A DNA stretch of 64,000 bases from Catellatospora sp. IY07-71 (GTDB taxonomy: Bacteria > Actinomycetota > Actinomycetes > Mycobacteriales > Micromonosporaceae): contig NZ_AP023360.1 of NCBI RefSeq assembly GCF_018326265.1, positions 6,693,001 through 6,757,000 on the forward strand, in the 5' to 3' direction. A program made the translations under genes and the position numbers. Shown piece after piece: positions 45,367 to 54,472 of this stretch (position 1 is its first letter; every line of letters starts with the position of its first letter). The notes under the pieces were generated by a model, which was not told where the DNA came from, ran no database searches, and saw only the letters and a program-made list of their open reading frames with translations.

Positions 45367-47301
45367 TCAGGTGTAGAGGCGGAGGTCGGCGATGGACCAC
45401 CAGTTACCGGCTGCGGCGGTGCTGGTGATGCGCAGGTGGCGGGCGGTGGTGCGGGGCAGGTCCACGTTGGTGAGCTGGGCGGCGCCGGTGCCGGTGGCCA
45501 GGGTGCGCCAGGTGGTGCCGTCGTCGCTGGCGGACAGCTGCCAGCCGCGGGCGTAGTCGCCGAGGTTGCCGCCGCTGTCGATGGCGACGCGACGGAAGGT
45601 GCGGGCCGCGCCCAGGTCGACCTGGAGGTGCTGGCCGGGGGCCTGCGCCTGGCCGCTGCTCCAGCGGGTGGAGGCGTCGGCGTCGACGGCGGCGGCCGGG
45701 TTCTCGCCGGCCGGGTCGGCCGAGGCGGTCGCGCCGGTCAGTGGGATCTCGCGCAGCGTGCTGTGCAGGGCCGGGTGGGCGGGCCAGGTGAAGGTGGCCA
45801 GGGCGCCGCCGGGCAGGGTGTAGTCGATGATCCGGTCGCCGACCGCGACGGCGAAGGAGCGCGGGTCGTCGTTCTCGTTGTGCACGATCAGCGCGGTGGA
45901 GCCGTCGGGGTTGCGGAAGGCCACGTCCATGAGCTGCCCGTTCCAGCCGACGGTGCCGAACGAGGTGCTGGCGATGCGGACCGCGCCGGGACGGACGAAC
46001 TTCGACAGGTGCCCGATGGTGTAGTACTCGGCGTTGGTGGTGGCGGTGCCGTCCGCGCCGACGGTGACCAGCCCGGTGCAGGTGTCGCAGCCGCCCAGGT
46101 GCGGACCGCCGCCGGCGTCGAGCGCGAGGTTCCAGTTGACCACGGACTTCGCCCAGTTGCGGGTGGTGCCGATGGCCAGCGTGCGGGCGTGCCAGACCAG
46201 GGTCTCCCGGAAGAACTTCGCGGGCGGGTCGTCCGGGCCGTGCGAGCCGGAGCACTCGGTGAACCAGATGCCCTTGCCGGGGAAGGCGTCATGCAACGCG
46301 GTCTGCGCGGACGGGTCGCCGTAGTAGCAGTGGAACGCGGTCCCGGCGATCCATCGCGCGGCCGGGCCGGACAGCAGCTGGTACGGGTAGTCCGTCTCGG
46401 GGTCCTCGCCGGGCGGGGTCGAGGCGATGTCGCCCGGGTGGGTGGCCCAGTTGTGGTCGTAGCCGAGGATCTTCGTGCGCGGGCTGGCGGCGCGCAGCAG
46501 CGGGCCGAGCGCCTCGATCACCTTTGCCTGCTGGCGCACCGGCAGGTCCGTGCCGGGGTAGCCGGACGGAGCCCGGTTCTGCGGCTCGTTCTGCACGGAC
46601 AGGTAGTCGATCGGGACACCGGCGGCCGCGTACGCCTGCACGAAGCGCACCAGGTAGCGCGCATACGCCCGGTAGACCGCCGGGTCGTCGGCCAGGCGCC
46701 CGCCGACCAGCGAGCCGCCGGTCTTCATCCAGGCGGGCATGCTCCACGGCGTGGCCATGATGGTCAGCTTCGGGTTGAGGCGGCGGGCCTGGCGCAGCAG
46801 CGGCAGGATGCGCGCCTCGTCGTGGGCGATGCTGAACGAGCGCAGCCCGAAGTCGGTCTGCCCGGCCGGCACGTCGTCGTAGGTGTAGTGCTCGTCGGCG
46901 CCGGTGAAGTCCGACGAGCCGATCGGCTGGCGCAGGAAGCTGACGCCGATGCCGCGTGCCGGGTCGAACAGCGACCGCATCACCTCGTCCCGCGCGGCGG
47001 GGCTGAGCCGGTACAGCACCTCGGCCGAGGAGTCGGTGAGCGACGCACCGAACCCGTCCATGCTCTGATACGACCGGCGCGGGTCCACCACGATCGTCGG
47101 CTCGGCCGAGGTGCCCTCCCGGAAGGTGACCGGAGCGCGCTCTTGCAGCAGCTCCGACCGGTCCACCGTGGTCACCCACACCCTCGCCTGCGGCTGTGCC
47201 CGGCGGTCCGCCGACGGCGCGGCGGTCGCGGCCACGGCGCCGCCGAGTGCGAGCGCCGCCGTCACCGCCGCGGCGACGGCTCCTGTCGCTGGTCTTCTCA
47301 T
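45367..47301 (-). CDS. Secreted GH30 glycosidase with CBM32/F5-8C module
   Basis: The 644-residue enzyme has a signal peptide (about 8-36, ending AVAATAAPS). A GH30 (beta-glucosidase/glucosylceramidase-like) TIM barrel follows (QSMDGFGASLTDSSAEVL onward; acid/base Glu239 in QNEPQ and nucleophile Glu349 in WFTECSG). A beta-domain comes next, then an F5/8 type C discoidin-like module from about 505 to the end (GENPAAAVDADASTRWSSGQ). Family GH30_1 or GH30_3-type activity on beta-1,6-glucans or glucosides is likely. ATG 47301 has GAGGTGG upstream. The gene is divergent from a LacI regulator with operator-like repeats between, so it is sugar-controlled. Confidence 0.9.
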   Translation of the reverse strand: MRRPATGAVAAAVTAALALGGAVAATAAPSADRRAQPQARVWVTTVDRSELLQERAPVTFREGTSAEPTIVVDPRRSYQSMDGFGASLTDSSAEVLYRLSPAARDEVMRSLFDPARGIGVSFLRQPIGSSDFTGADEHYTYDDVPAGQTDFGLRSFSIAHDEARILPLLRQARRLNPKLTIMATPWSMPAWMKTGGSLVGGRLADDPAVYRAYARYLVRFVQAYAAAGVPIDYLSVQNEPQNRAPSGYPGTDLPVRQQAKVIEALGPLLRAASPRTKILGYDHNWATHPGDIASTPPGEDPETDYPYQLLSGPAARWIAGTAFHCYYGDPSAQTALHDAFPGKGIWFTECSGSHGPDDPPAKFFRETLVWHARTLAIGTTRNWAKSVVNWNLALDAGGGPHLGGCDTCTGLVTVGADGTATTNAEYYTIGHLSKFVRPGAVRIASTSFGTVGWNGQLMDVAFRNPDGSTALIVHNENDDPRSFAVAVGDRIIDYTLPGGALATFTWPAHPALHSTLREIPLTGATASADPAGENPAAAVDADASTRWSSGQAQAPGQHLQVDLGAARTFRRVAIDSGGNLGDYARGWQLSASDDGTTWRTLATGTGAAQLTNVDLPRTTARHLRITSTAAAGNWWSIADLRLYT

Positions 47302-47320
47302 CCGTCCCACCTCAAGCCAT

Positions 47321-47456
47321 GTAACGTCTTGTAACACTTGTGAAACATCTTCGCTTCGCAGCGAACCACCGTGCCGACATCATGTCAATAGGTCGATGCA
47401 CGCCTTGTCTGATGTGGCCGGTAAGCGCCATGCCAACCTTGTAACGTCGTGGAACA
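47321..47456. promoter_or_regulatory. Repeated operator-like boxes in the GH30/LacI divergent region
   Basis: Two direct copies, GTAACGTCTTGTAACA (47321-47336) and GTAACGTCGTGGAACA (47441-47456), share 14 of 16 bases. A third similar element, TGAAACGGCATGGAACA, sits around 47547-47563, at the LacI start. Half-sites resemble LacI-family boxes (TGTxACxxGTxACA-like). The three positions fit repression of both the GH30 gene and lacI. Confidence 0.55.
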
Positions 47457-47555
47457 GCAGCACCTGCGGCAGCCGCCGTGAATCGATGTAGAGGAGATCC
47501 GGTCACCCCCTGGAGCAGCGCACAGCGGGCCGTTATGCTGACGGCATGAAACGGC

Positions 47556-48587
47556 ATGGAACAGATGACCAGACCCGCCACGCGTAAGGGGAGCGTCCGC
47601 GACATCGCGGCGGCCACCGGGCTGTCCATCGCCACCGTCTCGCGCGCTCTCAACGCCCATCCGAGCGTCGCCGCCGACACCCGCGAACTCGTCCAGCGCA
47701 CCGCCCAGCGGCTGCGCGCGGCCGTACGCGCCGAGGCCGACGGCCGTCCTCCGGCCCGCCAGGTCGTGTACGTGCGCTGCCCGTACCAGCTCACCGACTA
47801 CTTCGGGCTGATCGTCTCCTCCATCGCCGAGACGCTCCTGCTGCACGGGCGCCACCTGCTGCTGGACGCCGGACAGGTCGCGCAGAACGAGAACGTGCTG
47901 CCCACCCTCGGCGCTCGCACCGACATCGGCGGCGCCGTGCTGATCCTGCCGCCCGAGCCCAGCGAGGAGCTGGAACACCTGCGCCACGACGGCTTCCCGT
48001 TCGTCGTCGTCGACCCGCGCACTCCCCCGCCCCGCGACATCCCCGCCGTGTCCGCCGCGCACTTCGGCGGCGCTCGCGCCGTCACCGCCCACCTGACCGC
48101 CCTGGGCCACCGCCGGATCGGCGTGGTCGGCGGCCCCCACAACTGGCTCGCCGGCCAGGCCCGTCTGGCGGGGCACACCTCCGCGCTGGCCGACGTGGGC
48201 GTACTGGCCGACCCGGTGCTCGTACGGTCCGCCGAGCCGACCGCCGAGCTGGGCTACCGCGCCGCCGCCGAGCTGCTCGACCTGCCCGACCGGCCCACCG
48301 CCCTGGTCTGCTTCAACGACAAGGCCGCCGTCGGCGCGCTGGCCGCCGCCAACGAGCGTGGCCTGCGCGTGCCCACGGACCTGTCGGTCACCGGCTTCGA
48401 CGACATCGACCTGGCCAGCGCCACCACGCCCCGGCTGACCACGGTCCGCCAGCCCTTGCAGGAGATGGGCCGCATCGCCGTCGGCCTGCTGGTGCGCCTG
48501 CTCGACCAGCACCAGCTCGAAGCGCTGCACATCGAGCTGGCCACCGAGCTGGTCGTACGCGACTCGACCGGGCCGGTGCCCGCCTGA
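47556..48587 (+). CDS. LacI-family sugar-responsive repressor
   Basis: The 343-residue protein has an N-terminal LacI helix-turn-helix (GSVRDIAAATGLSIATVSRALNAH) and a periplasmic-binding-like effector domain (FPFVVVDPRTPPPRDIPAVS; TALVCFNDKAAVGALAAA; SVTGFDDIDLASATTPRLTTV). ATG 47556 or 47565 can be the start. It is divergent from the secreted GH30 gene and probably controls it in response to a glucoside. Regulation is inferred from the shared promoter region and its repeats. Confidence 0.88.
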   Translation: MEQMTRPATRKGSVRDIAAATGLSIATVSRALNAHPSVAADTRELVQRTAQRLRAAVRAEADGRPPARQVVYVRCPYQLTDYFGLIVSSIAETLLLHGRHLLLDAGQVAQNENVLPTLGARTDIGGAVLILPPEPSEELEHLRHDGFPFVVVDPRTPPPRDIPAVSAAHFGGARAVTAHLTALGHRRIGVVGGPHNWLAGQARLAGHTSALADVGVLADPVLVRSAEPTAELGYRAAAELLDLPDRPTALVCFNDKAAVGALAAANERGLRVPTDLSVTGFDDIDLASATTPRLTTVRQPLQEMGRIAVGLLVRLLDQHQLEALHIELATELVVRDSTGPVPA

Positions 48588-48588
48588 G

Positions 48589-49254
48589 CTACTCGCCCGT
48601 CTGCCCATGCGGGGCGGTGACCGGCTTGGACTCCGGCGAGCCGTGCTGGCGCAGGAAGATGCTGAGCACGATCAGCGCGCCGACCGCCAGGAACTCGCTC
48701 TGCCAGTTCTGCATGGACTGGAACCAGAAGTCCGACGTGCCGAGGAACTCCAGGGCGCTCACCGACGGCTGGCCCTTCAGCGCCGCCTGCTCGTTGAAGT
48801 CGGCGGTCCCGCCCAGCAGGTGGCTCACGAACGACAGCACGAAGAACAGGAACAGCACGATCGCCAGGCTGTTGCGGTAGAACAGCTGCGCCAGGCCGTG
48901 CTGCCGCGACGGCTTGGGCGAGTCCTTCGTGGCCTTCTCCGGCTCGTCCTCCGGGCGATCCTTCTGGTCCGGCTTCTTGGACTCCGCCGACCCCCGCTGC
49001 ACCAGATAGGCCGTCAGCAGGACGTACGCGCCCATCTGAAGGAACTCCGACTCCCAGTTCTCGAACAGAGCCTCGGCGAAGTGGCCGGTACGCAGGTAGT
49101 GCCAGTACGTGTCGGCGGCCACGCCGTAGTCGGCGAGTTCCTCGTTGCGGACCTGCCAGCCGAACACGCTCTGCAGGACCACGAAGACCGCGAAGGCGCC
49201 GAACATCGACACCGCCAGCGCATTGTCGTGCAGCCAGCTCTTTCGTGCGCTCAC
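48589..49254 (-). CDS. DUF6766 membrane protein
   Basis: The 221-residue membrane protein has four hydrophobic stretches and the repeated motif FENWESEFLQMGAYVLLTAYLVQRGSAESK and QNWQSEFLAVGALIVLSIFLRQHGSPESK. This is an internal duplication characteristic of DUF6766. GTG 49254 is chosen because AGGAGG stands 6 bases upstream. Members are found with stress-related genes in actinobacteria and rhizobia; no function is known. It converges on the LacI gene, with only one base between the stops. Confidence 0.8.
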   Translation of the reverse strand: MSARKSWLHDNALAVSMFGAFAVFVVLQSVFGWQVRNEELADYGVAADTYWHYLRTGHFAEALFENWESEFLQMGAYVLLTAYLVQRGSAESKKPDQKDRPEDEPEKATKDSPKPSRQHGLAQLFYRNSLAIVLFLFFVLSFVSHLLGGTADFNEQAALKGQPSVSALEFLGTSDFWFQSMQNWQSEFLAVGALIVLSIFLRQHGSPESKPVTAPHGQTGE

Positions 49255-49399
49255 CTGACACCTCCTGGTACCCGGATTACCCCGGATCGCCGGGTTGATG
49301 CGTAGGCGACAGAAAGTCGCAAAAGATGACATACACGTCAAACGGGCGTCCCGTCGAGGAACCGGCGTGAACGTGCCGACAGCCGGGTAAGCGTGTGCC

Positions 49400-50431
49400 A
49401 TGCGGCTGCGGCGAAGCGACCTCTCCCGACCCGGCATCAGCCGCCGGCGGCGGGGCAGGGGATTCTCCTACTCGTTCCAGGGCAAGCCGGTCACCGACCC
49501 GGACACCCTGGCGCGGATCCGGGCGCTCGCGGTGCCGCCCGCCTGGTCCGAGGTGTGGATCAGCCCCGACGAGCGCGGCCACATCCAGGCGATCGGGATC
49601 GACGCCGCCGGGCGCCGCCAGTACCGCTACCACGACCAGTGGCGCGCCCAGCGCGACCGCCGCAAGTTCGCCCACCTCGCCGACCTGGCCGCGGCGCTCC
49701 CCCGGCTGCGGGCCGCCGTGACCGAGGACCTGTCCGGCCGGGGCCTGACCCGGCGGCGGGTGCTCGCCGCGGCGGTCCGGCTGCTGGACCGCACCGCCGT
49801 CCGGGTCGGCGGCGAGCAGTACGCGGTCGACGACCCCGACCTCGGCGAAGCCACGTTCGGGGTGGCCACCATCCGCCGCGACCACGTCAAGGTCCGCGGC
49901 GACGAGATCATGATGAGCTTCCCCGCCAAGGGCGGCATAGAGACGATGATCACCGTCGAGGACGCGGCGGTCGCCACCGTCATCCGCAACCTGCTCCGCC
50001 GCGACGAGCCCGGCGAGGAGCTGCTCGCGTACCGCGAGGGCCGTGAGTGGCGCGACGTGCGCAGCGACGACGTCAACGACTACCTGCGCGAGATCTCCGG
50101 CGCCGAGATCACCGCCAAGGACTTCCGCACCTGGCACGGCACGGTCGCGGCCCTGGTCAGCCTGTGCGCCGCAGGCCGCTGCCGCACCGTGACCGCCCGC
50201 CGCAAGGCCGTCACCGCCGCCATGCGGGAAGCCGCCGACCTGCTCGGCAACACCCCCGCGGTGGCACGCGCCTCCTACGTCGACCCCCGCCTCGTCGACG
50301 CCTACGGCGCCGGTGCCCTCCCCTCCCTCAAGGGCCTGGACAGGACCGCCGAACAGCCCGCCGGCGCCGCGTTCGCCGACGCGGAGCTGTGGGCGCAGGC
50401 CGAGAAGACAGTCATCGACATCCTCACCTGA
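49400..50431 (+). CDS. DNA topoisomerase IB (poxvirus type)
   Basis: The 343-residue enzyme relaxes supercoils by a tyrosine-linked 3' nick. The active-site set matches that of bacterial type IB enzymes: Arg135 (TAVRVGG), Lys164 (DHVKV), Arg243 (KDFRTWHGT), Asn284 (LLGNTPAV) and Tyr293 (ASYVDPR). The N-terminal domain contains PPAWSEVWISPDERGHIQA. The ATG at 49400 is the first start. Bacterial type IB enzymes are accessory; they are often found next to stress genes. No operon partner is evident here. Confidence 0.93.
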   Translation: MRLRRSDLSRPGISRRRRGRGFSYSFQGKPVTDPDTLARIRALAVPPAWSEVWISPDERGHIQAIGIDAAGRRQYRYHDQWRAQRDRRKFAHLADLAAALPRLRAAVTEDLSGRGLTRRRVLAAAVRLLDRTAVRVGGEQYAVDDPDLGEATFGVATIRRDHVKVRGDEIMMSFPAKGGIETMITVEDAAVATVIRNLLRRDEPGEELLAYREGREWRDVRSDDVNDYLREISGAEITAKDFRTWHGTVAALVSLCAAGRCRTVTARRKAVTAAMREAADLLGNTPAVARASYVDPRLVDAYGAGALPSLKGLDRTAEQPAGAAFADAELWAQAEKTVIDILT

Positions 50432-50487
50432 GGATGCGGGGCGTCCATCAGATCGGGCAGCCTGTCGCTGCGATAGGTTCGGGAGCT

Positions 50488-51180
50488 GTGTCGACCCGAT
50501 CAGCCCACGGCAGGGACTCCGCCCGCACGACCCGGCTGCCCGCCAAGCCGCAGCCGCCCTCGGCCATGGAGACGGCCCAGCAGCCCGACCACGACATCGA
50601 GGACGAGGCGACGTTCCGGAAGCTGGCGTTCCTCGACCTCGATCTGTCGGGCCAGGCCGGGGACTCGGTCGAGTTCGAGCAGTGCCGGTTCACCCGCACC
50701 GGGCTGGCCGGGACGGTGCTGGAACGGGCGGCGTTCACCGACTGCCTGGTCGAGACGTCCGACTGGGCGAACCTCAAGGCGGTCAAGTCCGGGCTGCTGC
50801 GGGTGGAGGTGTCGCTGGCCCGGCTCACCGGGCTGAACTGGCTCGACGGGTCGCTGCGCGACGTGACGTTCCGGGAGTGCCGGATGGACCTGGCGACGTT
50901 CCGGTTCAGCTCGCTCAAGAACGTGGTCTTCGCCGACTGCAACCTGACCCGGGCCGACTTCACCCACGCCGACCTGCGCGGGGCGTCGTTCACGGGGTGC
51001 GACCTGTCAGGCGCGCAGTTCGCGCAGGCCGACTGCGCCGGTGCGCGGTTCACCCGCTGCGAGCTGACCGGCATCGGCAGCGTGACGAGCCTGCGCGGGG
51101 CGACGGTCGGCGCGCACGACCTCGCGGGACTGGCGTACACGCTGGCCGGGGCACTGGACATCACCATCGACGAGGCCTGA
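50488..51180 (+). CDS. Pentapeptide-repeat protein
   Basis: The 230-residue protein contains pentapeptide repeats of A(D/N)LxX form (VLERAAFTDCLVETSDWANLKAV; NLTRADFTHADLRGASFTGCDLSGAQFAQADCAGARF), which form a right-handed beta-helix. The N-terminal 40 residues are Ser/Arg/Pro-rich. GTG 50488 has GGGAG close upstream; ATG 50566 is an alternative that would remove the disordered part. Such proteins can mimic DNA and protect gyrase (as Qnr/MfpA), and the neighbouring gene is a topoisomerase, but the link is inference. Confidence 0.75.
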   Translation: MSTRSAHGRDSARTTRLPAKPQPPSAMETAQQPDHDIEDEATFRKLAFLDLDLSGQAGDSVEFEQCRFTRTGLAGTVLERAAFTDCLVETSDWANLKAVKSGLLRVEVSLARLTGLNWLDGSLRDVTFRECRMDLATFRFSSLKNVVFADCNLTRADFTHADLRGASFTGCDLSGAQFAQADCAGARFTRCELTGIGSVTSLRGATVGAHDLAGLAYTLAGALDITIDEA

Positions 51181-51263
51181 CTCGATCAGGGACAGGGGTG
51201 GGACTTCGACGATGCTGCCGAGGTCCGCTGGCGCCTGCCGCGACTGGCAGCGCTCTTCGCGGA

Positions 51264-52310
51264 CTAGTTCCAGTTCGTGGCGGCGCATGTCGTGAGCCGG
51301 CACTGCTCGCACAGGTACAGGCTGCGCCAGCCGTGCCCGTACTCCCGGATGTAGTTCTGCACGGTGACGACGTGGAACATCAGGCGGTCGCAGGATCGGC
51401 AGTGCGGGTTCGGGTAGAGACCTAACGGCGGGCCGCCGGCCGTCCCGAACACGCCCGGCGTCGACAGGATGTGTCCGTTGCCGTAGACGAGGTCGGCGTC
51501 GTACGGCCGGAGCACGGCCACGCCGATTCCGCGCGGGTCGCTGTTGTCGACCTCAGGTTCGTCGTCGCGAGGCGGCTCGTCGAAGGCGACGGTCTCGTCG
51601 TGCCAGAGGCCGTCCGGGCCGGCGGCCGCGGTCAGCGTCCAGCCCATCGAGCCTTTCGGGCCGGCCAGGTGCACCCGGTCGGCGGGCCAGTTCGGCATGC
51701 CCGGCACCTGGTCGAGGCGTAGCGACAGGTAGTGCCAGACCGCCGGGGTGGCGTCCGGCCGGCGCACGACCTGATCCAGTGGCAGTCCGACGGGATGATC
51801 CGCGGTGAGCAGCTCTGACGGGTCGGACACGGTCCGGAGTTCGACGGCCTGCCGATGCGGGGTGAACCGGCGCTGTGCCGGGCCGGTGACAGGGGTCCAG
51901 ATGCCCGAGTCCTCGAACTCCTTGCCCGGGTCCGCGCCGTCGCGGACGAGTCCCGCGATCGCCGTGAGTGCGGCCTCGGTGCCGATCGCCGCGAGCGCCC
52001 ACGCTTCACGGTATGACCATCGGCTGCGCAGCCGCTGCTCCAGGTGCTCCGCGCAGCGGTCGGGTGCGCCGTCGAGCAGCACGCACAGGTCGTCGAAGTT
52101 CACCTCGAGACCGTCGAGGTACCCGGTGACGATCGTTTGCTGATGCGGCCGTATCAACTCCGGCTGGGTCCCGACCACGTACGCGAAGTGGTTGCCGAGC
52201 TCGTCGCGCAGTCGCTCGTCGGTGACCGCCCGGCCAAGGAGCTCCACCAGTGCCGTGACGTCGCCCGCGTTGTCGACCGGGAACGCGGCGGCATGGGTCT
52301 TGATCGGCAT
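51264..52310 (-). CDS. Hypothetical protein with C-terminal CxxC pairs
   Basis: The 348-residue protein has a helical N-terminal part and a beta-rich C-terminal half. The C-terminal half contains MPNWPADRVHLAGPKGSMGW, then NPHCRSCDRLMFHVVTVQNY and YLCEQCRL. The CxxC pairs could bind zinc, and the order recalls DUF1963/YwqG-like proteins, with weak support. The ATG at 52310 is the first start. Neighbouring genes are also uncharacterised soluble proteins with zinc-ribbon-like tails, suggesting a small cluster. No function is known. Confidence 0.6.
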   Translation of the reverse strand: MPIKTHAAAFPVDNAGDVTALVELLGRAVTDERLRDELGNHFAYVVGTQPELIRPHQQTIVTGYLDGLEVNFDDLCVLLDGAPDRCAEHLEQRLRSRWSYREAWALAAIGTEAALTAIAGLVRDGADPGKEFEDSGIWTPVTGPAQRRFTPHRQAVELRTVSDPSELLTADHPVGLPLDQVVRRPDATPAVWHYLSLRLDQVPGMPNWPADRVHLAGPKGSMGWTLTAAAGPDGLWHDETVAFDEPPRDDEPEVDNSDPRGIGVAVLRPYDADLVYGNGHILSTPGVFGTAGGPPLGLYPNPHCRSCDRLMFHVVTVQNYIREYGHGWRSLYLCEQCRLTTCAATNWN

Positions 52311-52477
52311 TCGCGGACTTTATCAAGGCAGCCCACCCACATCGTCGGCCGTTAATGCGGTCAGCGACCTGCAGAAACCGCTGGCGCGCTGTCGATGCGG
52401 TGGTCAGACTTTCGTGGCCATGGCACAAGTCGGGGACTGTAATGGGCAGCTTGACGACAACTGACGGAGACGTACCG

Positions 52478-53548
52478 ATGGACGAAGTCTGGGAGCGGTT
52501 GATCCCGGATGCCCGCGATCGGGTCGACGCGGTGTTGCTCGAACGCGGCCTGCTCCCGGCGATCGTGGTGCTGCGCGGTGAATGCGGACTCGACCCGGTG
52601 CCCGGCCTGTATGAGGCGCAGGAAGCGGTAGTACGACGCCGGCACTGCCTGATCGATCGGGGCTTGCTGGAAGTGGCGCCACGGCAGGAACTCGACGTCG
52701 CGGACGTTCTCGCAACGGCGAGGGCGATCACCTCGCCAGTCGTGGCGGTCGAGGCGTTGTGGGACGGCGACACCCAGGGCTGGATGGTCTACCTGCTGGC
52801 GATCGTAGACCGCCCCGGCCAGCACCACGAACGCTTCGACGAGGTGCCGCTGGCGTCGATCCGCCACGGCAGCGATCTCCGCCTGTTCAACGGACAGGTG
52901 CCGCCCTGGCCGGAGGCGATCGAGGCCCAGCAGATCGGCGGTGCCGTGGCGGCGCGCCTGGGTGTGCCGTTCCACTTCACCAGCCCCGAGACCCCCGACA
53001 TAGACCTGGCCCGCTGGTGGGACGGCCGCCCTGCCGGCATCCTCCAGCGCCGGTATCGGTACGTCGGCCCGGAGGATGTGCTCGCCGCCGTCACGCCGGA
53101 TGACAGCGGCCAACGGATCACGTCAGCCGATGAGCTGGTCGCGTGGATGGCGGTACAGGCACCGGCCGAACGCCGGGAGCCTCATACATTCGTCATCGAT
53201 GTGGCAGGCGGCCTGCGCGTCGCGCCCAGGCGCAGCGAGCACGTCGCGTGTGCGGGCGGTCGTCCGGTGCTCAGCGCCGGGGAGATCGGCTTCACCCGGC
53301 AGGGTGGGCGCTGGACGGTCACCGAGGTGAGCAACCAGTCGACCGGATACTGCCCCGAGCCCTCCTCATGGCCGGCCGTCGCCGCCGCCTGCGAGCAGGC
53401 GGGACTGGTACACCCCGGCGGGTTCACCGCTGCGTTCGAGTTCCGCCGCTGCACGCTCTGCGATCAGATCAATATCGTCAAGGACGACGACCTCGCCTGC
53501 GCCGTCTGCGGCGGGGAACTACCGCGCGAGTGGAACGTGTCGTGCTGA
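52478..53548 (+). CDS. Hypothetical protein with C-terminal zinc ribbon
   Basis: The 356-residue protein has a middle part that is acidic and beta-rich (VVAVEALWDGDTQGWMVYLLAI) and a conserved C-terminal section FTRQGGRWTVTEVSNQSTGYCPEPSSWPAV. It ends with a zinc ribbon FRRCTLCDQINIV and CAVCGGELPREWN. I have seen similar proteins in actinobacteria without assigned function. ATG 52478 is supported by GGAG 8 bases upstream and by conservation of the DEVWERL start. The gene is followed 39 bases later by the HAD-like gene. Confidence 0.65.
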   Translation: MDEVWERLIPDARDRVDAVLLERGLLPAIVVLRGECGLDPVPGLYEAQEAVVRRRHCLIDRGLLEVAPRQELDVADVLATARAITSPVVAVEALWDGDTQGWMVYLLAIVDRPGQHHERFDEVPLASIRHGSDLRLFNGQVPPWPEAIEAQQIGGAVAARLGVPFHFTSPETPDIDLARWWDGRPAGILQRRYRYVGPEDVLAAVTPDDSGQRITSADELVAWMAVQAPAERREPHTFVIDVAGGLRVAPRRSEHVACAGGRPVLSAGEIGFTRQGGRWTVTEVSNQSTGYCPEPSSWPAVAAACEQAGLVHPGGFTAAFEFRRCTLCDQINIVKDDDLACAVCGGELPREWNVSC

Positions 53549-53587
53549 CCGCGGCCCGTCATCGAGCTGAACTGAGGAGGACCGACG

Positions 53588-54376
53588 GTGGACGACCGGA
53601 CACGTGAACTGCTCGACACCGCGGTGCGCGAGCAGCTTGACGCCCACGGGCTGGTTCCGCCGCCATGGCGGGCGTATCCGGAGATCGAGCGGTTCAGCAT
53701 CGGCTGGCGCATGGGCTACGGCGAGTGGCACCTGATGGTCTGGTGGCACTGGTGGGAGTCCAACGGCATGGATGAGGCCGAAAGGATCGCCTACTTCCGG
53801 GCCGACGAGCCTCCGCACGAATGGCTGGATTGGGCCGCGGAGCAGATCTGGCCGGACCTCGACCTCGGCGAGGCGGGCGTACGCCGCCTCGCCGAACACG
53901 GGATCGGTACTCGTCCGCTGCTGTTCCTCGACGTGGACGGAACGCTCCTGCCGTTCGCCGGTGCCGCGCGCCAGGTGGACGACGAAGCCAACCCGTTGCT
54001 GGCCGGGCTCGACCCCGGACACGGCAGCCGCCTGGCCGCGTTGTCTTGCGACCTGGTTTGGGCCACGACCTGGATGGCCGAAGCGAACGAGGTGCTCGCG
54101 CCCCGGCTCGGCCTGCCTAGTCTGCCCGTCGTCGACTGGCCGGACGAGGATGACGGCGGTCGGCTGCACTGGAAGACACGCCACCTCGTCGAGTGGGCCG
54201 CCGGGCGCCGGTTCGTGTGGGTCGACGATGAGATCACCGACGCCGACCGCGAGTGGGTGGCAACGAACTACCGCGCTCCGGCCCTCCTGCATCGCGCGGA
54301 CCCCCGCTGCGGCCTCACCGACGCGGACTACCGCACCATCGCTCAATGGGTGGATGAGGAAGGTTCTGCAGCGTGA
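53588..54376 (+). CDS. HAD-superfamily domain protein with unique N-terminal region
   Basis: The 262-residue protein has an N-terminal domain of about 110 residues with an aromatic run (MVWWHWWESNG). A compact HAD-like domain follows with the first motif LLFLDVDGTLLPF, then TTWMAEAN and WVDDEITD. Motif order and size resemble HAD domains of the Swiss-army-knife RNA-repair group, but the assignment is tentative. GTG 53588 has GAGGAGG 9 bases upstream. The two Asp of DVDGT should be the nucleophile and acid. Its substrate is unknown. Confidence 0.7.
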   Translation: MDDRTRELLDTAVREQLDAHGLVPPPWRAYPEIERFSIGWRMGYGEWHLMVWWHWWESNGMDEAERIAYFRADEPPHEWLDWAAEQIWPDLDLGEAGVRRLAEHGIGTRPLLFLDVDGTLLPFAGAARQVDDEANPLLAGLDPGHGSRLAALSCDLVWATTWMAEANEVLAPRLGLPSLPVVDWPDEDDGGRLHWKTRHLVEWAAGRRFVWVDDEITDADREWVATNYRAPALLHRADPRCGLTDADYRTIAQWVDEEGSAA

Positions 54377-54472
54377 CCCCTACCGGGTGACCAAGTCCCG
54401 TGGGAGCCGCAGGCGACCGTCGGCTTTGTCGAGACCTGGTCTGAGCCGCATCCCGGCGCACGGTACTGGCTG

